Below, piece by piece: positions 9,607 through 17,804 of a stretch of 64,000 nucleotides of DNA (the stretch's first letter is position 1; each line of letters begins with the position of its first letter). Made by a program: the position numbers and the translations under genes. The stretch is from the NCBI GenBank assembly GCA_003170475.1, contig PMZI01000052.1, forward strand, positions 16,705-80,704, given 5' to 3'. This DNA comes from Ignavibacteriota bacterium. Lineage in GTDB: Bacteria > Bacteroidota > Ignavibacteria > UBA10030. The notes beneath the pieces were generated by a model. It was given only the letters and a program-made list of their open reading frames with translations, ran no database searches and was not told the DNA's origin.

Positions 9607-10352
9607 GCATGGCTACCAAGAAACGAATTGGCATCACGGATACGCTGAAGCCAAGTCTCAAACACTATATGGATTGGCTGGCGCATTTCGATCCAGACAT
9701 TGAAATTGCGTTCCTCTCGCATTTGCGCAATAATCTTCGCGACGTTGACAATGTTGATGGCGTTGTGCTGACGGGTGGAGGGGACGTAGACCCGCTGTTC
9801 TTTGATAACGAAGACAGCGTCGGGCATGCAAAAGAAATCAATCATTCGCGTGACGAGTTTGAATTCTATGTCATTGAGAAAGCTCTGGAGCGTGAACTCC
9901 CGATCCTCGGCATTTGCCGCGGCATGCAGGTGATGAACGTATTCCTGGGCGGGACGCTCGTCCTGGATCTTCCGTCCGCCGGCTACAATGATCACTCGAC
10001 GGGGGACAAGTACCAGGTCGCTCATCGCGTTGAAGTGCTTCCCGGTACTCTTCTCGGGGCTATCACCGGTGAGAACGCGTTTGATGTGAATTCGTCTCAT
10101 CATCAGGCAATTGAACGGATGGGCAGTGGTCTGATGGCGAGTGCCATGTCTCCGGACGGAGTGATCGAAGCCGCGGAATGGCTGATGAAAGATCGAACGT
10201 CGTACCTGAACCTCGTTCAATGGCATCCCGAACGAATGCAGAACCTCGGGGAAACTCCCGCTTCGCGGGCGATCGCCGAACGGTTCCTTGAGACTGTAAA
10301 TCAATCAACAACAAACAGAACAACGATACCGCTCCATTTGATAGAGAAATAA
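9603..10352 (+). CDS. class I glutamine amidotransferase, peptidase C26 family
   Basis: A gamma-glutamyl hydrolase / PuuD-like amidotransferase of 249 residues. The catalytic triad is visible: nucleophile Cys105 in GICRGMQ, and His208 and Glu210 in QWHPE. The substrate-binding segments TGGGDVDP and NSSHHQA are typical of peptidase C26, whose members cut gamma-glutamyl amides such as gamma-glutamyl-GABA. No other polyamine-degradation gene is nearby, so the exact substrate is not assigned. The start is GTG 9603 (overlapping lpxK by four bases) or ATG 9609 in the same frame. Confidence 0.82.
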   Translation: MSMATKKRIGITDTLKPSLKHYMDWLAHFDPDIEIAFLSHLRNNLRDVDNVDGVVLTGGGDVDPLFFDNEDSVGHAKEINHSRDEFEFYVIEKALERELPILGICRGMQVMNVFLGGTLVLDLPSAGYNDHSTGDKYQVAHRVEVLPGTLLGAITGENAFDVNSSHHQAIERMGSGLMASAMSPDGVIEAAEWLMKDRTSYLNLVQWHPERMQNLGETPASRAIAERFLETVNQSTTNRTTIPLHLIEK

Positions 10353-10378
10353 GCAACCAAGAAAGAGAGAATCACGCT

Positions 10379-13141
10379 ATGGCAAAGAAAACGAAATACG
10401 TCTATTCCTTCGGTGGCGGCAAGGCCGACGGGAATGAATCCATGAAAGAGCTCCTTGGAGGCAAAGGTGCCAATCTTGCGGAGATGGCCGGTCATCCCAG
10501 GCTTCGTCTCCCCGTGCCCCCCGGCTTCACGATCACCACGGAGGTCTGCGGTTACTATCTAGCGAACAAACGCAATTACCCGAAAGAGCTCAAGGCTCAG
10601 GTGGAAGGGGCACTCGGAAAGATTGAGAAGCTGATGGGAAAGAAGTTCGGCGATCAGAAGAATCCGCTCCTCGTCTCCGTCCGCTCCGGCGCGCGCAAGT
10701 CTATGCCGGGGATGATGGAAACAGTTCTGAACGTCGGACTGAGTGAGAAGACCATTGGCGGACTCGTGGCTCTGACGAAGAACGAGCGCTTTGTGTACGA
10801 CGCCTATCGTCGGCTCATCATGATGTACTCCGACGTAGTTATGGAGAAAGCTGCAGGCATCGAGCCGAAGGACGGAAAAGGAATTCGTAAGGTGCTCGAT
10901 GAACGGCTTGAAGCAGTCAAGCACAGCAAAGGGTACAAGATTGACACCGAGCTGACGGTCGAAGACCTGAAGATGCTGGTAGCAGAATTCAAGCAGAAGA
11001 TTCTTGAGACTCTCGGCAAGCCATTCCCGGACGATCCGTACGAACAACTTTGGGGAGGGGTCGGGGCGGTCTTTTCGAGTTGGAATGGAAAACGTGCATT
11101 TGAGTACCGCCGGATCGAGCGAATTCCCGACGAGTGGGGCACCGCCGTCACCGTGCAAACGATGGTCTTCGGAAACATGGGCGATGATTGCGCCACCGGT
11201 GTTGCTTTTAGCCGCAATCCAGGCAACGGCGAAAATCAATTCTACGGTGAATACCTCGTCAATGCTCAGGGCGAAGATGTCGTTGCCGGCATCCGCACCC
11301 CCGGCCCTATCAATGAGTATTCGAAGAACGATCAGAGCAGGACTCTGCCGACGCTTCATGAGATCATGCCATCGCTCTACAAAGAGCTCGACTCCATGAA
11401 AAAGCGGCTCGAACTTCACTACAGGGACATGCAGGATATCGAGTTTACGATTGAAAAAGACAAGCTCTTTATGCTTCAATGCCGCGTCGGGAAACGCAAC
11501 GGAGTTGCAGCGGTTCGTATGGCGACAGACATGCACAAGGAAAAGTTGATCGATGCGCACACGGCAGTATTGCGCGTGGCGCCGAATCAACTCGTTGAGC
11601 TTCTGCTCCCCATGCTCGATCCAAAAGCCGAATTGGCAACGCCGCCGATCGCGAAGGGCCTGCCGGCCGGTCCGGGTGGAGCGAAGGGGCGTGCCGTTTT
11701 CAACTCAGAGGACGCTGTGGCATGGGCAGCCCGGGGTGAGAAAGTCATCCTCGTTCGCGAAGAAACTTCCCCTGAAGATGTCGACGGAATGCACAAGTCG
11801 CAGGCTATTCTCACGAGCAAAGGGGGCATGACCTCTCACGCAGCACTCGTCGCTCGCGGTTGGGGCAAGTGCTGCATCGTTGGATGCAGTGATGTCGAAG
11901 TTCGTGACGACGGAAAATCTTTTATGACGAAGAAAGGAAATGTCATCAAGGAAGGAGACTGGATCAGTCTTAACGGTACCACCGGTCTGGTCTATGAGGG
12001 AGGACTTCCCCTGGTCGACGTGGATCTCGAACACAACAAGTCGTACGTCGAATTGATGAAGCTTGTAGATAAGGTGCGCGTTCTGAAGATTCGCACAAAC
12101 GCGGATGCGCCAAAGGACAGTGCGAAGGCGATCGAGTTCGGTGCAGAGGGTATCGGCTTGTTCCGGACGGAACACATGTTCTATGGCGAAGGTAGCGACA
12201 AACCGCTGTTTCTTCTTCGCAAGATGATCATGAGCCGTACGGCGGAAGAACGGCGTCTTGCGTTGACAGAATTGTTTCCGTTTGTGAAGAGCGATATCAA
12301 AGCGACGATGGCGGTTATGGATGGTCGTCCCGTGACGATCCGTCTGCTGGATCCGCCGCTGCACGAGTTCGTGCCGCACAGTGAAGACAAGATGCAGGCG
12401 CTGGCGAAAGAACTTGGCGTAAACATGGCCGAACTTCACAAGCGTGCGGAATCACTCCGCGAGAATAACCCGATGCTGGGTCATCGAGGCGTGCGTCTCG
12501 GGATTACGTATCCCGAAATCACGGAGATGCAGGTCCGGGCAATCCTGGAAGCCGCCGGAGAGCTTGTGAAGGAAGGGAAGAAGGCAAATCCCGAGATCAT
12601 GGTACCGGTCACTTGTCACGTGAATGAACTCAGCAACCAGAAGGTCATCGTCGATCGCGTGTATGCTGAAGTGTGTGCAAAGCTCGGAGTGAAGAAGATA
12701 TCGTTCCTCTACGGGACGATGATAGAAATCCCGCGCGCTGCGCTGACGGCAAATCGCATGGCAGAGGTAGCGGAATTCTTCAGTTACGGCACAAACGACC
12801 TTACGCAAATGGGCTTCGGATTCTCGCGCGATGATATCGGTTCGTTCCTCCCTGACTATTTGAACGCGAAGATTCTGCCCGTCGATCCGTTCCAATCGAT
12901 CGATCAGGAAGGTATCGGCGAGCTCATCAAGATAGGAATCGAACGGGGACGCGCGACTCGTCCACACCTCAAGGTGGGAATTTGCGGAGAGCATGGCGGT
13001 GAGCCGGAAAGCGTCAAGTTCTGTCATCGGGTTGGCATGGACTATGTCAGCTGTTCGCCGTTCCGAGTTCCCATTGCGCGCCTTGCGGCTGCCCACGCAG
13101 CGATTGAAGAGAAGGCAACAAAGGCAGCGAAGAAGCGGTAA
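10379..13141 (+). CDS. ppdK: pyruvate, phosphate dikinase
   Basis: PPDK interconverts pyruvate, ATP and phosphate with phosphoenolpyruvate, AMP and pyrophosphate, serving gluconeogenesis or PPi-linked glycolysis. The 920 residues are slightly longer than the usual 870-900. The N-terminal ATP-grasp domain begins with GGKGANLAEM and contains the SGARKSMPGMMET loop. The swivelling domain carries the phospho-histidine His487 in GGMTSHAALVARG. The C-terminal PEP-utilising barrel has FFSYGTNDLTQ and the catalytic Cys869 in GICGEHGG. AAGAGAGAAT precedes the ATG. The C-terminus ends in a short basic Lys/Ala-rich tail. Confidence 0.97.
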   Translation: MAKKTKYVYSFGGGKADGNESMKELLGGKGANLAEMAGHPRLRLPVPPGFTITTEVCGYYLANKRNYPKELKAQVEGALGKIEKLMGKKFGDQKNPLLVSVRSGARKSMPGMMETVLNVGLSEKTIGGLVALTKNERFVYDAYRRLIMMYSDVVMEKAAGIEPKDGKGIRKVLDERLEAVKHSKGYKIDTELTVEDLKMLVAEFKQKILETLGKPFPDDPYEQLWGGVGAVFSSWNGKRAFEYRRIERIPDEWGTAVTVQTMVFGNMGDDCATGVAFSRNPGNGENQFYGEYLVNAQGEDVVAGIRTPGPINEYSKNDQSRTLPTLHEIMPSLYKELDSMKKRLELHYRDMQDIEFTIEKDKLFMLQCRVGKRNGVAAVRMATDMHKEKLIDAHTAVLRVAPNQLVELLLPMLDPKAELATPPIAKGLPAGPGGAKGRAVFNSEDAVAWAARGEKVILVREETSPEDVDGMHKSQAILTSKGGMTSHAALVARGWGKCCIVGCSDVEVRDDGKSFMTKKGNVIKEGDWISLNGTTGLVYEGGLPLVDVDLEHNKSYVELMKLVDKVRVLKIRTNADAPKDSAKAIEFGAEGIGLFRTEHMFYGEGSDKPLFLLRKMIMSRTAEERRLALTELFPFVKSDIKATMAVMDGRPVTIRLLDPPLHEFVPHSEDKMQALAKELGVNMAELHKRAESLRENNPMLGHRGVRLGITYPEITEMQVRAILEAAGELVKEGKKANPEIMVPVTCHVNELSNQKVIVDRVYAEVCAKLGVKKISFLYGTMIEIPRAALTANRMAEVAEFFSYGTNDLTQMGFGFSRDDIGSFLPDYLNAKILPVDPFQSIDQEGIGELIKIGIERGRATRPHLKVGICGEHGGEPESVKFCHRVGMDYVSCSPFRVPIARLAAAHAAIEEKATKAAKKR

Positions 13142-13161
13142 GAGGTACCGAAGTCTGAGTT

Positions 13162-13218
13162 GTGCCCGCGGTGCAAACGCGGAAGGCACACAGCTTGCCG
13201 CAGTGGGCAAGCGGGCAC
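13162..13218 (+). other. candidate structured RNA, three-way junction
   Basis: In the 140-base gap between ppdK and queA, three stems nest. P1 pairs GTGCCC (13162-13167) with GGGCAC (13213-13218) and can extend by two pairs. P2 pairs GTGC (13171-13174) with GCAC (13186-13189). P3 pairs GCTTGCC (13193-13199) perfectly with GGCAAGC (13206-13212) around a six-base loop. No U-tract follows, so it is not a standard terminator. It lies 63 bases before queA. The pairing is seen in the sequence; any regulatory role is inferred. Confidence 0.4.
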
Positions 13219-13281
13219 GTACTCTTCACCGAAGTATTCTGATGTCCACATTCACCTCATCATTGAGAGAGGCAAGAAGCA

Positions 13282-14319
13282 ATGAAACTCTCTGATTTCA
13301 AGTATCCGTTACCGCGCAATCTTATTGCGAAGTTTCCAGCGAAACCGCGTGACCACTCGCGGCTGATGGTGCTCAATCGTGCAGACGAATCGATTGACGA
13401 CATCAAGTTCTTCGAAATCGCGGACTTCCTCAACAAAGGAGATTGCCTTGTTGTCAACGAGACGAAGGTCTTCCAGGCCAGGCTGTTCGGGAAGAAGGAA
13501 AAGACCAACGCCAAGATTGAGGTGTTTCTTCTCCGTGAGCTGAATGCAGAGGATAACATCTGGGATGTCATCGTTGATCCGGCTCGCAAGGTCCGCATCG
13601 GGAACAAGATCTTCTTTGATAACGGAAAGCTGTGGTGCGAAGTCATTGACAACACGACGTCGCGCGGTCGGACAGTCCGCTTCAATCACAAAGGTGACTT
13701 CTTCAAGATTATTGAGCGTATCGGTATTACGCCATTGCCGTACTATATCAAGCGCGATGCGACGGAGAAAGACAAGGAAGCCTATCAAACGGTGTATGCC
13801 CGCGTGCTCGGGGCAGTGGCCGCACCGACGGCGGGGCTGCATTTCACGAGGCCGCTCCTCAAGAAGCTTGAGAATAAGGGAGTGAAGATCGTTCCGATCC
13901 TGCTGCATGTCGGGTTGGGTTCATTCCGTGCCGTTGAGGTGGAAGATCTTACAAAGCACAAGATGGATTCGGAGTACTATGAGATTTCCCCCGATGCAGC
14001 GCATGCAATCAATAAGGTGATTGACAATCGGCACAATGTCGTTGTTGTCGGCACCAGCACATGCCGCGCCCTCGAGTCCAGCGTGACGTCCGATGGTCAT
14101 CTGAAGCCGTCAAAAGGGTGGACAGACAAGTTCCTCTTCCCCCCGTATGATTTCAAGATCGCTGACAAACTGGTGACGAATTTTCACCTCCCTGAATCGA
14201 CGCTGCTGATGCTGGTGAGCGCTTTTGCCGGCCATGATTTTGTCATGAGAGCGTACAAGAAGGGGATCAAAGAGGGGTACCGGTTCTACAGCTACGGCGA
14301 TGCGATGTTCATTCTCTGA
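13282..14319 (+). CDS. queA: S-adenosylmethionine:tRNA ribosyltransferase-isomerase
   Basis: QueA transfers and isomerises the ribosyl group of SAM onto preQ1 at the wobble base of tRNAs with GUN anticodons, making epoxyqueuosine. The 345 residues match the family. Signatures are DFKYPLPRNLIAKFPAKPRD at the start, AAPTAGLHFT, VGLGSFRAVEVEDL, the repeat-like KHKMDSEYYE, and NFHLPESTLLMLVSAFAG near the C-terminus. GAGAGGCAAGAAGCA precedes the ATG. No other queuosine gene is in the window. The long leader holds the structured element described at 13162-13218. Confidence 0.97.
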   Translation: MKLSDFKYPLPRNLIAKFPAKPRDHSRLMVLNRADESIDDIKFFEIADFLNKGDCLVVNETKVFQARLFGKKEKTNAKIEVFLLRELNAEDNIWDVIVDPARKVRIGNKIFFDNGKLWCEVIDNTTSRGRTVRFNHKGDFFKIIERIGITPLPYYIKRDATEKDKEAYQTVYARVLGAVAAPTAGLHFTRPLLKKLENKGVKIVPILLHVGLGSFRAVEVEDLTKHKMDSEYYEISPDAAHAINKVIDNRHNVVVVGTSTCRALESSVTSDGHLKPSKGWTDKFLFPPYDFKIADKLVTNFHLPESTLLMLVSAFAGHDFVMRAYKKGIKEGYRFYSYGDAMFIL

Positions 14320-14384
14320 CCATCAGGCTTTATGAAGTTTGGCAGAGAAGATGTTTCTGAACTCTCCCTGATGAGCACATAAGT

Positions 14385-15104
14385 ATGCCAAAATCAAGAC
14401 CCAAGGTTTTTGTGATTGTTCCCGCGGCAGGTGCGGGCAAGCGGCTTGGCGGATCCGTGAAGAAGCAATTTCTTCTCCTTCGCGACAAACCGATCATTGC
14501 TCATACCTTGCAACGATTTGAGCATTGTCCCGATGTTGACGAAATTGCAGTGGTGGTGCCAGAACAACAGATCGCGGAAATGGAATCGATCGTTTCGCGG
14601 TTCCGTCTGCGCAAGGTGAGTATGGTGACCGTGGGAGGCGAAAAACGTCAGGATTCAGTCTACAATGCGCTGCGACGGCTGACGATCAATCCTTCTGACA
14701 TCGTGATGGTGCATGACGGAGTGCGACCTTTCATCGAGTCGAAACGCATTTCCCATGTCATCCGTGCGTGCAAAGACCACGATGCCGCAGTTCTTGCGGT
14801 GCAGCCGAAAGACACCATGCGACGGTCTCGGGGAGGCGAGTTCTTTGATCAAACCCTCGACAGGAACGCGTTGTGGCTTGTCCAGACTCCTCAAGCCTTC
14901 AAGGGCTCTCTGCTGATGAAGGCGTTCAAGAAGGCGAAGGCGGACAAGTTTTATGGAACGGATGAGGCGGTTCTCGTTGAGCGTCTGGGCATCAAGGCAA
15001 AGATCGTTGAAGGCTCGTACGACAATATCAAAATCACAACGCAGGAAGATATCGAGCTGGGGCAACTGATCCTCGAACGATGGAGAACGAAAGGTCTTCT
15101 CTAA
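14385..15104 (+). CDS. ispD: 2-C-methyl-D-erythritol 4-phosphate cytidylyltransferase
   Basis: IspD makes CDP-methylerythritol in the non-mevalonate (MEP) route to isoprenoid precursors. The 239 residues begin with the nucleotide-binding loop PAAGAGKRLGGSVKKQF. Further family features are VHDGVRPF, the substrate segment TPQAFK, and DDEA-like TDEAVLVE near residue 190, followed by GSYDNIKITTQEDI. It indicates the MEP pathway, which would feed the UbiA, geranylgeranyl-reductase and quinone-type products suggested by other genes here. The next gene has its own putative promoter, so ispD may end a transcript. Confidence 0.95.
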   Translation: MPKSRPKVFVIVPAAGAGKRLGGSVKKQFLLLRDKPIIAHTLQRFEHCPDVDEIAVVVPEQQIAEMESIVSRFRLRKVSMVTVGGEKRQDSVYNALRRLTINPSDIVMVHDGVRPFIESKRISHVIRACKDHDAAVLAVQPKDTMRRSRGGEFFDQTLDRNALWLVQTPQAFKGSLLMKAFKKAKADKFYGTDEAVLVERLGIKAKIVEGSYDNIKITTQEDIELGQLILERWRTKGLL

Positions 15105-15131
15105 ACGTTGCAGAGAAAGGCCTGAATTGTA

Positions 15132-15160
15132 TTGCATCTGAGAGCCGCAGTCCCTACATT
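15132..15160 (+). promoter_or_regulatory. putative sigma70 promoter for plsY
   Basis: TTGCAT (15132-15137), a 17-base spacer and TACATT (15155-15160) lie 43 bases before the plsY start. Spacing is ideal and each hexamer has one or two mismatches to consensus. It is located in the gap after ispD. Confidence 0.45.
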
Positions 15161-15202
15161 AAAAGTATGTTTGCTTGTTGAAAACACGAGAGGGCTTAGC
15201 GA

Positions 15203-15895
15203 ATGCTGAATTTGGCGATCGTCATCCTTTTGAGCTATGTCATCGGGTCCATTCCGACGAGCCTCATGCTCTCCAAATGGATTCATGGGTTCGACATTCG
15301 CACAAAGGGTAGCGGAAACGCCGGCGGGACGAACGTCTTCCGGGTTCTGGGATGGAAGTCAGGCGTGTTCGTGATGTTGGTGGATCTCGGAAAAGGTGTC
15401 CTTGCCACAGCCGTGATCTCCCGGCTCTTCTGGGATCCGACATTGCCTTTCTATAACAGGAGTCCGTTCGACGACTTCACCATTATCCAGATGATTTGCG
15501 GCGGGGCAGCCATCGTCGGTCATATCTGGACGCTCTTCGCGGGTTTCAAAGGTGGAAAAGGAATTGCCACCGGCGCCGGCATGCTCCTCGGCATAGCACC
15601 AACCGAATTTGTCATTTCTATCGCCGTATTCTTCATTGTGTTCTGGGTCTACAAATATGTCTCCCTCGGCTCAATCGCCGCTGCCGTCGCGTTTCCGATG
15701 TCCCTCTTCGTGCGTCATAATCTTTTCGGCGATGAGATCGCAAGCTATCGTACGCTGATCGTTTTCAGTCTCTCTGTAGCCATCTTGCTGCTCTATTCGC
15801 ACCGTGCGAACATCAAGCGCTTGTTGGAGGGGACCGAGAAAAAAATCTCAGGCTTTGCTCGCAAGAAGGTTCAGGAGACGAGCAGCCCACGGTAG
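15203..15895 (+). CDS. plsY: acyl-phosphate glycerol-3-phosphate acyltransferase PlsY
   Basis: PlsY transfers an acyl chain from acyl-phosphate to sn-glycerol 3-phosphate to make lysophosphatidic acid in the cytoplasmic membrane. The 230 residues contain about five to seven membrane helices. All three family motifs are recognisable: motif 1 GSGNAGGTN after GSIPTS, motif 2 GFKGGKGIATGAG after the conserved GHIW, and motif 3 around YVSLGSIAAA. The substrate gene gpsA follows 66 bases later and a divergent second PlsY follows that. A basic C-terminal tail extends past the last helix. Confidence 0.94.
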   Translation: MLNLAIVILLSYVIGSIPTSLMLSKWIHGFDIRTKGSGNAGGTNVFRVLGWKSGVFVMLVDLGKGVLATAVISRLFWDPTLPFYNRSPFDDFTIIQMICGGAAIVGHIWTLFAGFKGGKGIATGAGMLLGIAPTEFVISIAVFFIVFWVYKYVSLGSIAAAVAFPMSLFVRHNLFGDEIASYRTLIVFSLSVAILLLYSHRANIKRLLEGTEKKISGFARKKVQETSSPR

Positions 15896-15961
15896 TCAGA
15901 AATAGGCGATTCCCTCAACGATCCCTCATCACGTCGATTCGCGGAGACGACAACCCCTCCC

Positions 15962-16957
15962 ATGAAAATCACTGTCCTTGGTGCCGGTAGCTGGGGTACG
16001 ACGCTTGCGTTGGTCTTGCTGCAAAATGACCATGAGGTAACACTCTGGGCCTATACGCGTGAGCAAACCGATTTGCTGCGGGAACGGCACGAGAATCCCG
16101 AGTTCCTTCCCGGCATCCCTCTCCCGCTGAATCTCAAATTCTCCAACGATATCGAAATGGCATCCGCAGGCCGCGACATGATTGTGACAGCAGTGCCTGC
16201 ACAGTATCTTCGCTCCGTCCTCCAAATGATTTCGCACCTCGATCTTAAACACACGGTCATCTGCAATGTCGCCAAAGGAATCGAGAATTCCACCTTGATG
16301 ACGATGTCCGAGGTTCTCCTCGATGTTCTCCAGTATGAGAGGAAAGAGAATCTGGCAATCCTCTCGGGTCCAAGTCACGCCGAGGAAGTCTCCAGACAGA
16401 TCCCGACGGCGGTGGTCGCCGGTGCGTTCAAGCCAAAAACTTCAAAGATTGTGCAGGATGCCTTCATGACAAAGTACTTCCGCGTCTATATCAATGATGA
16501 CATTCGCGGAGTGGAACTTGGGGGCGCTCTGAAGAATGTGATTGCCATTGCTGCAGGGATCAGTGATGGAGCCGGATTCGGTGATAACACCAAGGCGGCG
16601 ATCATGACACGAGGAATCTATGAGATCACGCGCCTCGGTGTCAAGTTGGGTGCTCAACCTCGTACATTCGCCGGCCTCTCCGGTGTGGGAGACCTTATCG
16701 TTACCTGTATGAGTCATCACAGCCGAAACAGATATCTCGGTGAACAGGTCGGCAAGGGTCGTCGGCTGGACGATGTTCTGAAAGAAATGGTGATGGTCGC
16801 GGAAGGCGTTGCTACGGCGAGGTCTGTTCGCGAACTTGAGAAAAAATACGATATTGATCTCCCGATCATGACGGAAGTGCACCAAGTCCTTTTCGAAAAC
16901 AAAGACCCCCAGGTAGCGACGTTTGATCTTCTGACGCGCGATTCAAAAGGGGAGTAG
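15962..16957 (+). CDS. gpsA: glycerol-3-phosphate dehydrogenase [NAD(P)+]
   Basis: GpsA reduces dihydroxyacetone phosphate to sn-glycerol 3-phosphate, the backbone for bacterial phospholipids. The 331 residues begin with the Rossmann loop VLGAGSWGTTLA. Later features are VTAVPAQYLR, NVAKGIE, LSGPSHAEEV, the catalytic region GGALKNVIAIAAGI, and GLSGVGDLIVTC. It lies between two PlsY-type acyltransferases, which would use its product. Its presence implies ordinary G3P-based lipids are made whatever else the organism synthesises. Confidence 0.97.
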   Translation: MKITVLGAGSWGTTLALVLLQNDHEVTLWAYTREQTDLLRERHENPEFLPGIPLPLNLKFSNDIEMASAGRDMIVTAVPAQYLRSVLQMISHLDLKHTVICNVAKGIENSTLMTMSEVLLDVLQYERKENLAILSGPSHAEEVSRQIPTAVVAGAFKPKTSKIVQDAFMTKYFRVYINDDIRGVELGGALKNVIAIAAGISDGAGFGDNTKAAIMTRGIYEITRLGVKLGAQPRTFAGLSGVGDLIVTCMSHHSRNRYLGEQVGKGRRLDDVLKEMVMVAEGVATARSVRELEKKYDIDLPIMTEVHQVLFENKDPQVATFDLLTRDSKGE

Positions 16958-17123
16958 TTTCAATCGAAGTCACACTCTGCTCTTCATTTTCTCCCCACTC
17001 TTTTCGCTTCACATTCACGAATTCGACGATTCCACGGTTGCAGAAGGGCCTTTCAGCCCTCTTCACCTTGCTTCCGATAGCTGTTTTCAGTAACTTTCCG
17101 AGGAATTCTACATCATTCCTTGC

Positions 17124-17789
17124 ATGAGCAGCGGTGATCTCGTGATACCGGTTTTCGTCAATTTTGTCATGGGATACATCCTCGGATCCATTCCCTTTGC
17201 CTATCTCGTGACACAGGGAGTGGCGAAGGTGGATATCCGTAGTGTCGGGAGCGGCAATGTGGGGGGCTACAACGCCTACATCGTCACTCAGTCCAAATGG
17301 ACCGGATTGCTTGTCATTGTCCTTGACTGCCTCAAAGGACTTGTCGCGGTGCAGGCCTCGCTCTGGCTCTATCCAGACTCATATCTGAGTCAGTGCGTGG
17401 CACTTCTGGGGGCTTTGGGAGGTCACAACTACTCGATCTGGCTTGGCTTCAAAGGAGGAAGGGGTTTGGCTACCGCAGCCGGGGGCATGCTCCTTCTGGG
17501 TCCCAGCTATGCTGTTGTGTGGAGTGTCGCCTGGTTGATTGTGAAAACGCTGAAGCGGGATATCCTCACGTCGAACCTCGTGGCGATTCTTGTCACACCA
17601 CCGATTCTTTGGATTCTGCCCTGGAGTCTTACGCTGGCGCTGGTGAGTGTCCGAGTAGAGAGCAGCACATTCTTGTTCTTTAGTTGTATCCTGAGCGCTG
17701 TGCTTCTGCTGAGCCACCTTGATGCATTGCGGGACATCTGGAAGGGCGCAAAAACGAACGACTCTCAATCACGATCCTCAACAATCTAA
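17124..17789 (+). CDS. divergent PlsY-family acyltransferase paralogue
   Basis: A second PlsY-like membrane protein of 221 residues with the same helix pattern as the gene at 15203. It keeps GSIPFAYLV and GSGNVGGYN, but the usual Thr-Asn-x-x-Arg of motif 1 has become Tyr-Asn-Ala-Tyr. Motif 2 reads GFKGGRGLATAAGG, with Arg replacing the second Lys. Motif 3 is hard to recognise (KRDILTSN). The acyl-phosphate site may be retained while the acceptor differs. Duplicate plsY genes are known in several phyla, so this need not be a new enzyme. It ends 15 bases before the HtrA gene. Confidence 0.8.
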   Translation: MSSGDLVIPVFVNFVMGYILGSIPFAYLVTQGVAKVDIRSVGSGNVGGYNAYIVTQSKWTGLLVIVLDCLKGLVAVQASLWLYPDSYLSQCVALLGALGGHNYSIWLGFKGGRGLATAAGGMLLLGPSYAVVWSVAWLIVKTLKRDILTSNLVAILVTPPILWILPWSLTLALVSVRVESSTFLFFSCILSAVLLLSHLDALRDIWKGAKTNDSQSRSSTI

Positions 17790-17804
17790 GGTCAACTGTT
17801 CATC

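Noticed and set aside
13225..13250. CTGATG string considered as a hammerhead ribozyme core
   Set aside because: The conserved CTGANGA core is not complete and no GAAA partner with flanking stems is found.
14321..14373. Inverted arms CATCAGG and CCTGATG between queA and ispD
   Set aside because: Seven-base arms 39 bases apart with poor internal pairing; not distinguishable from chance.
17041..17063. GC-rich hairpin after gpsA
   Set aside because: The arms GAAGGGC and GCCCTCTTC pair only with a bulge and no T-tract follows, so a terminator is not supported.
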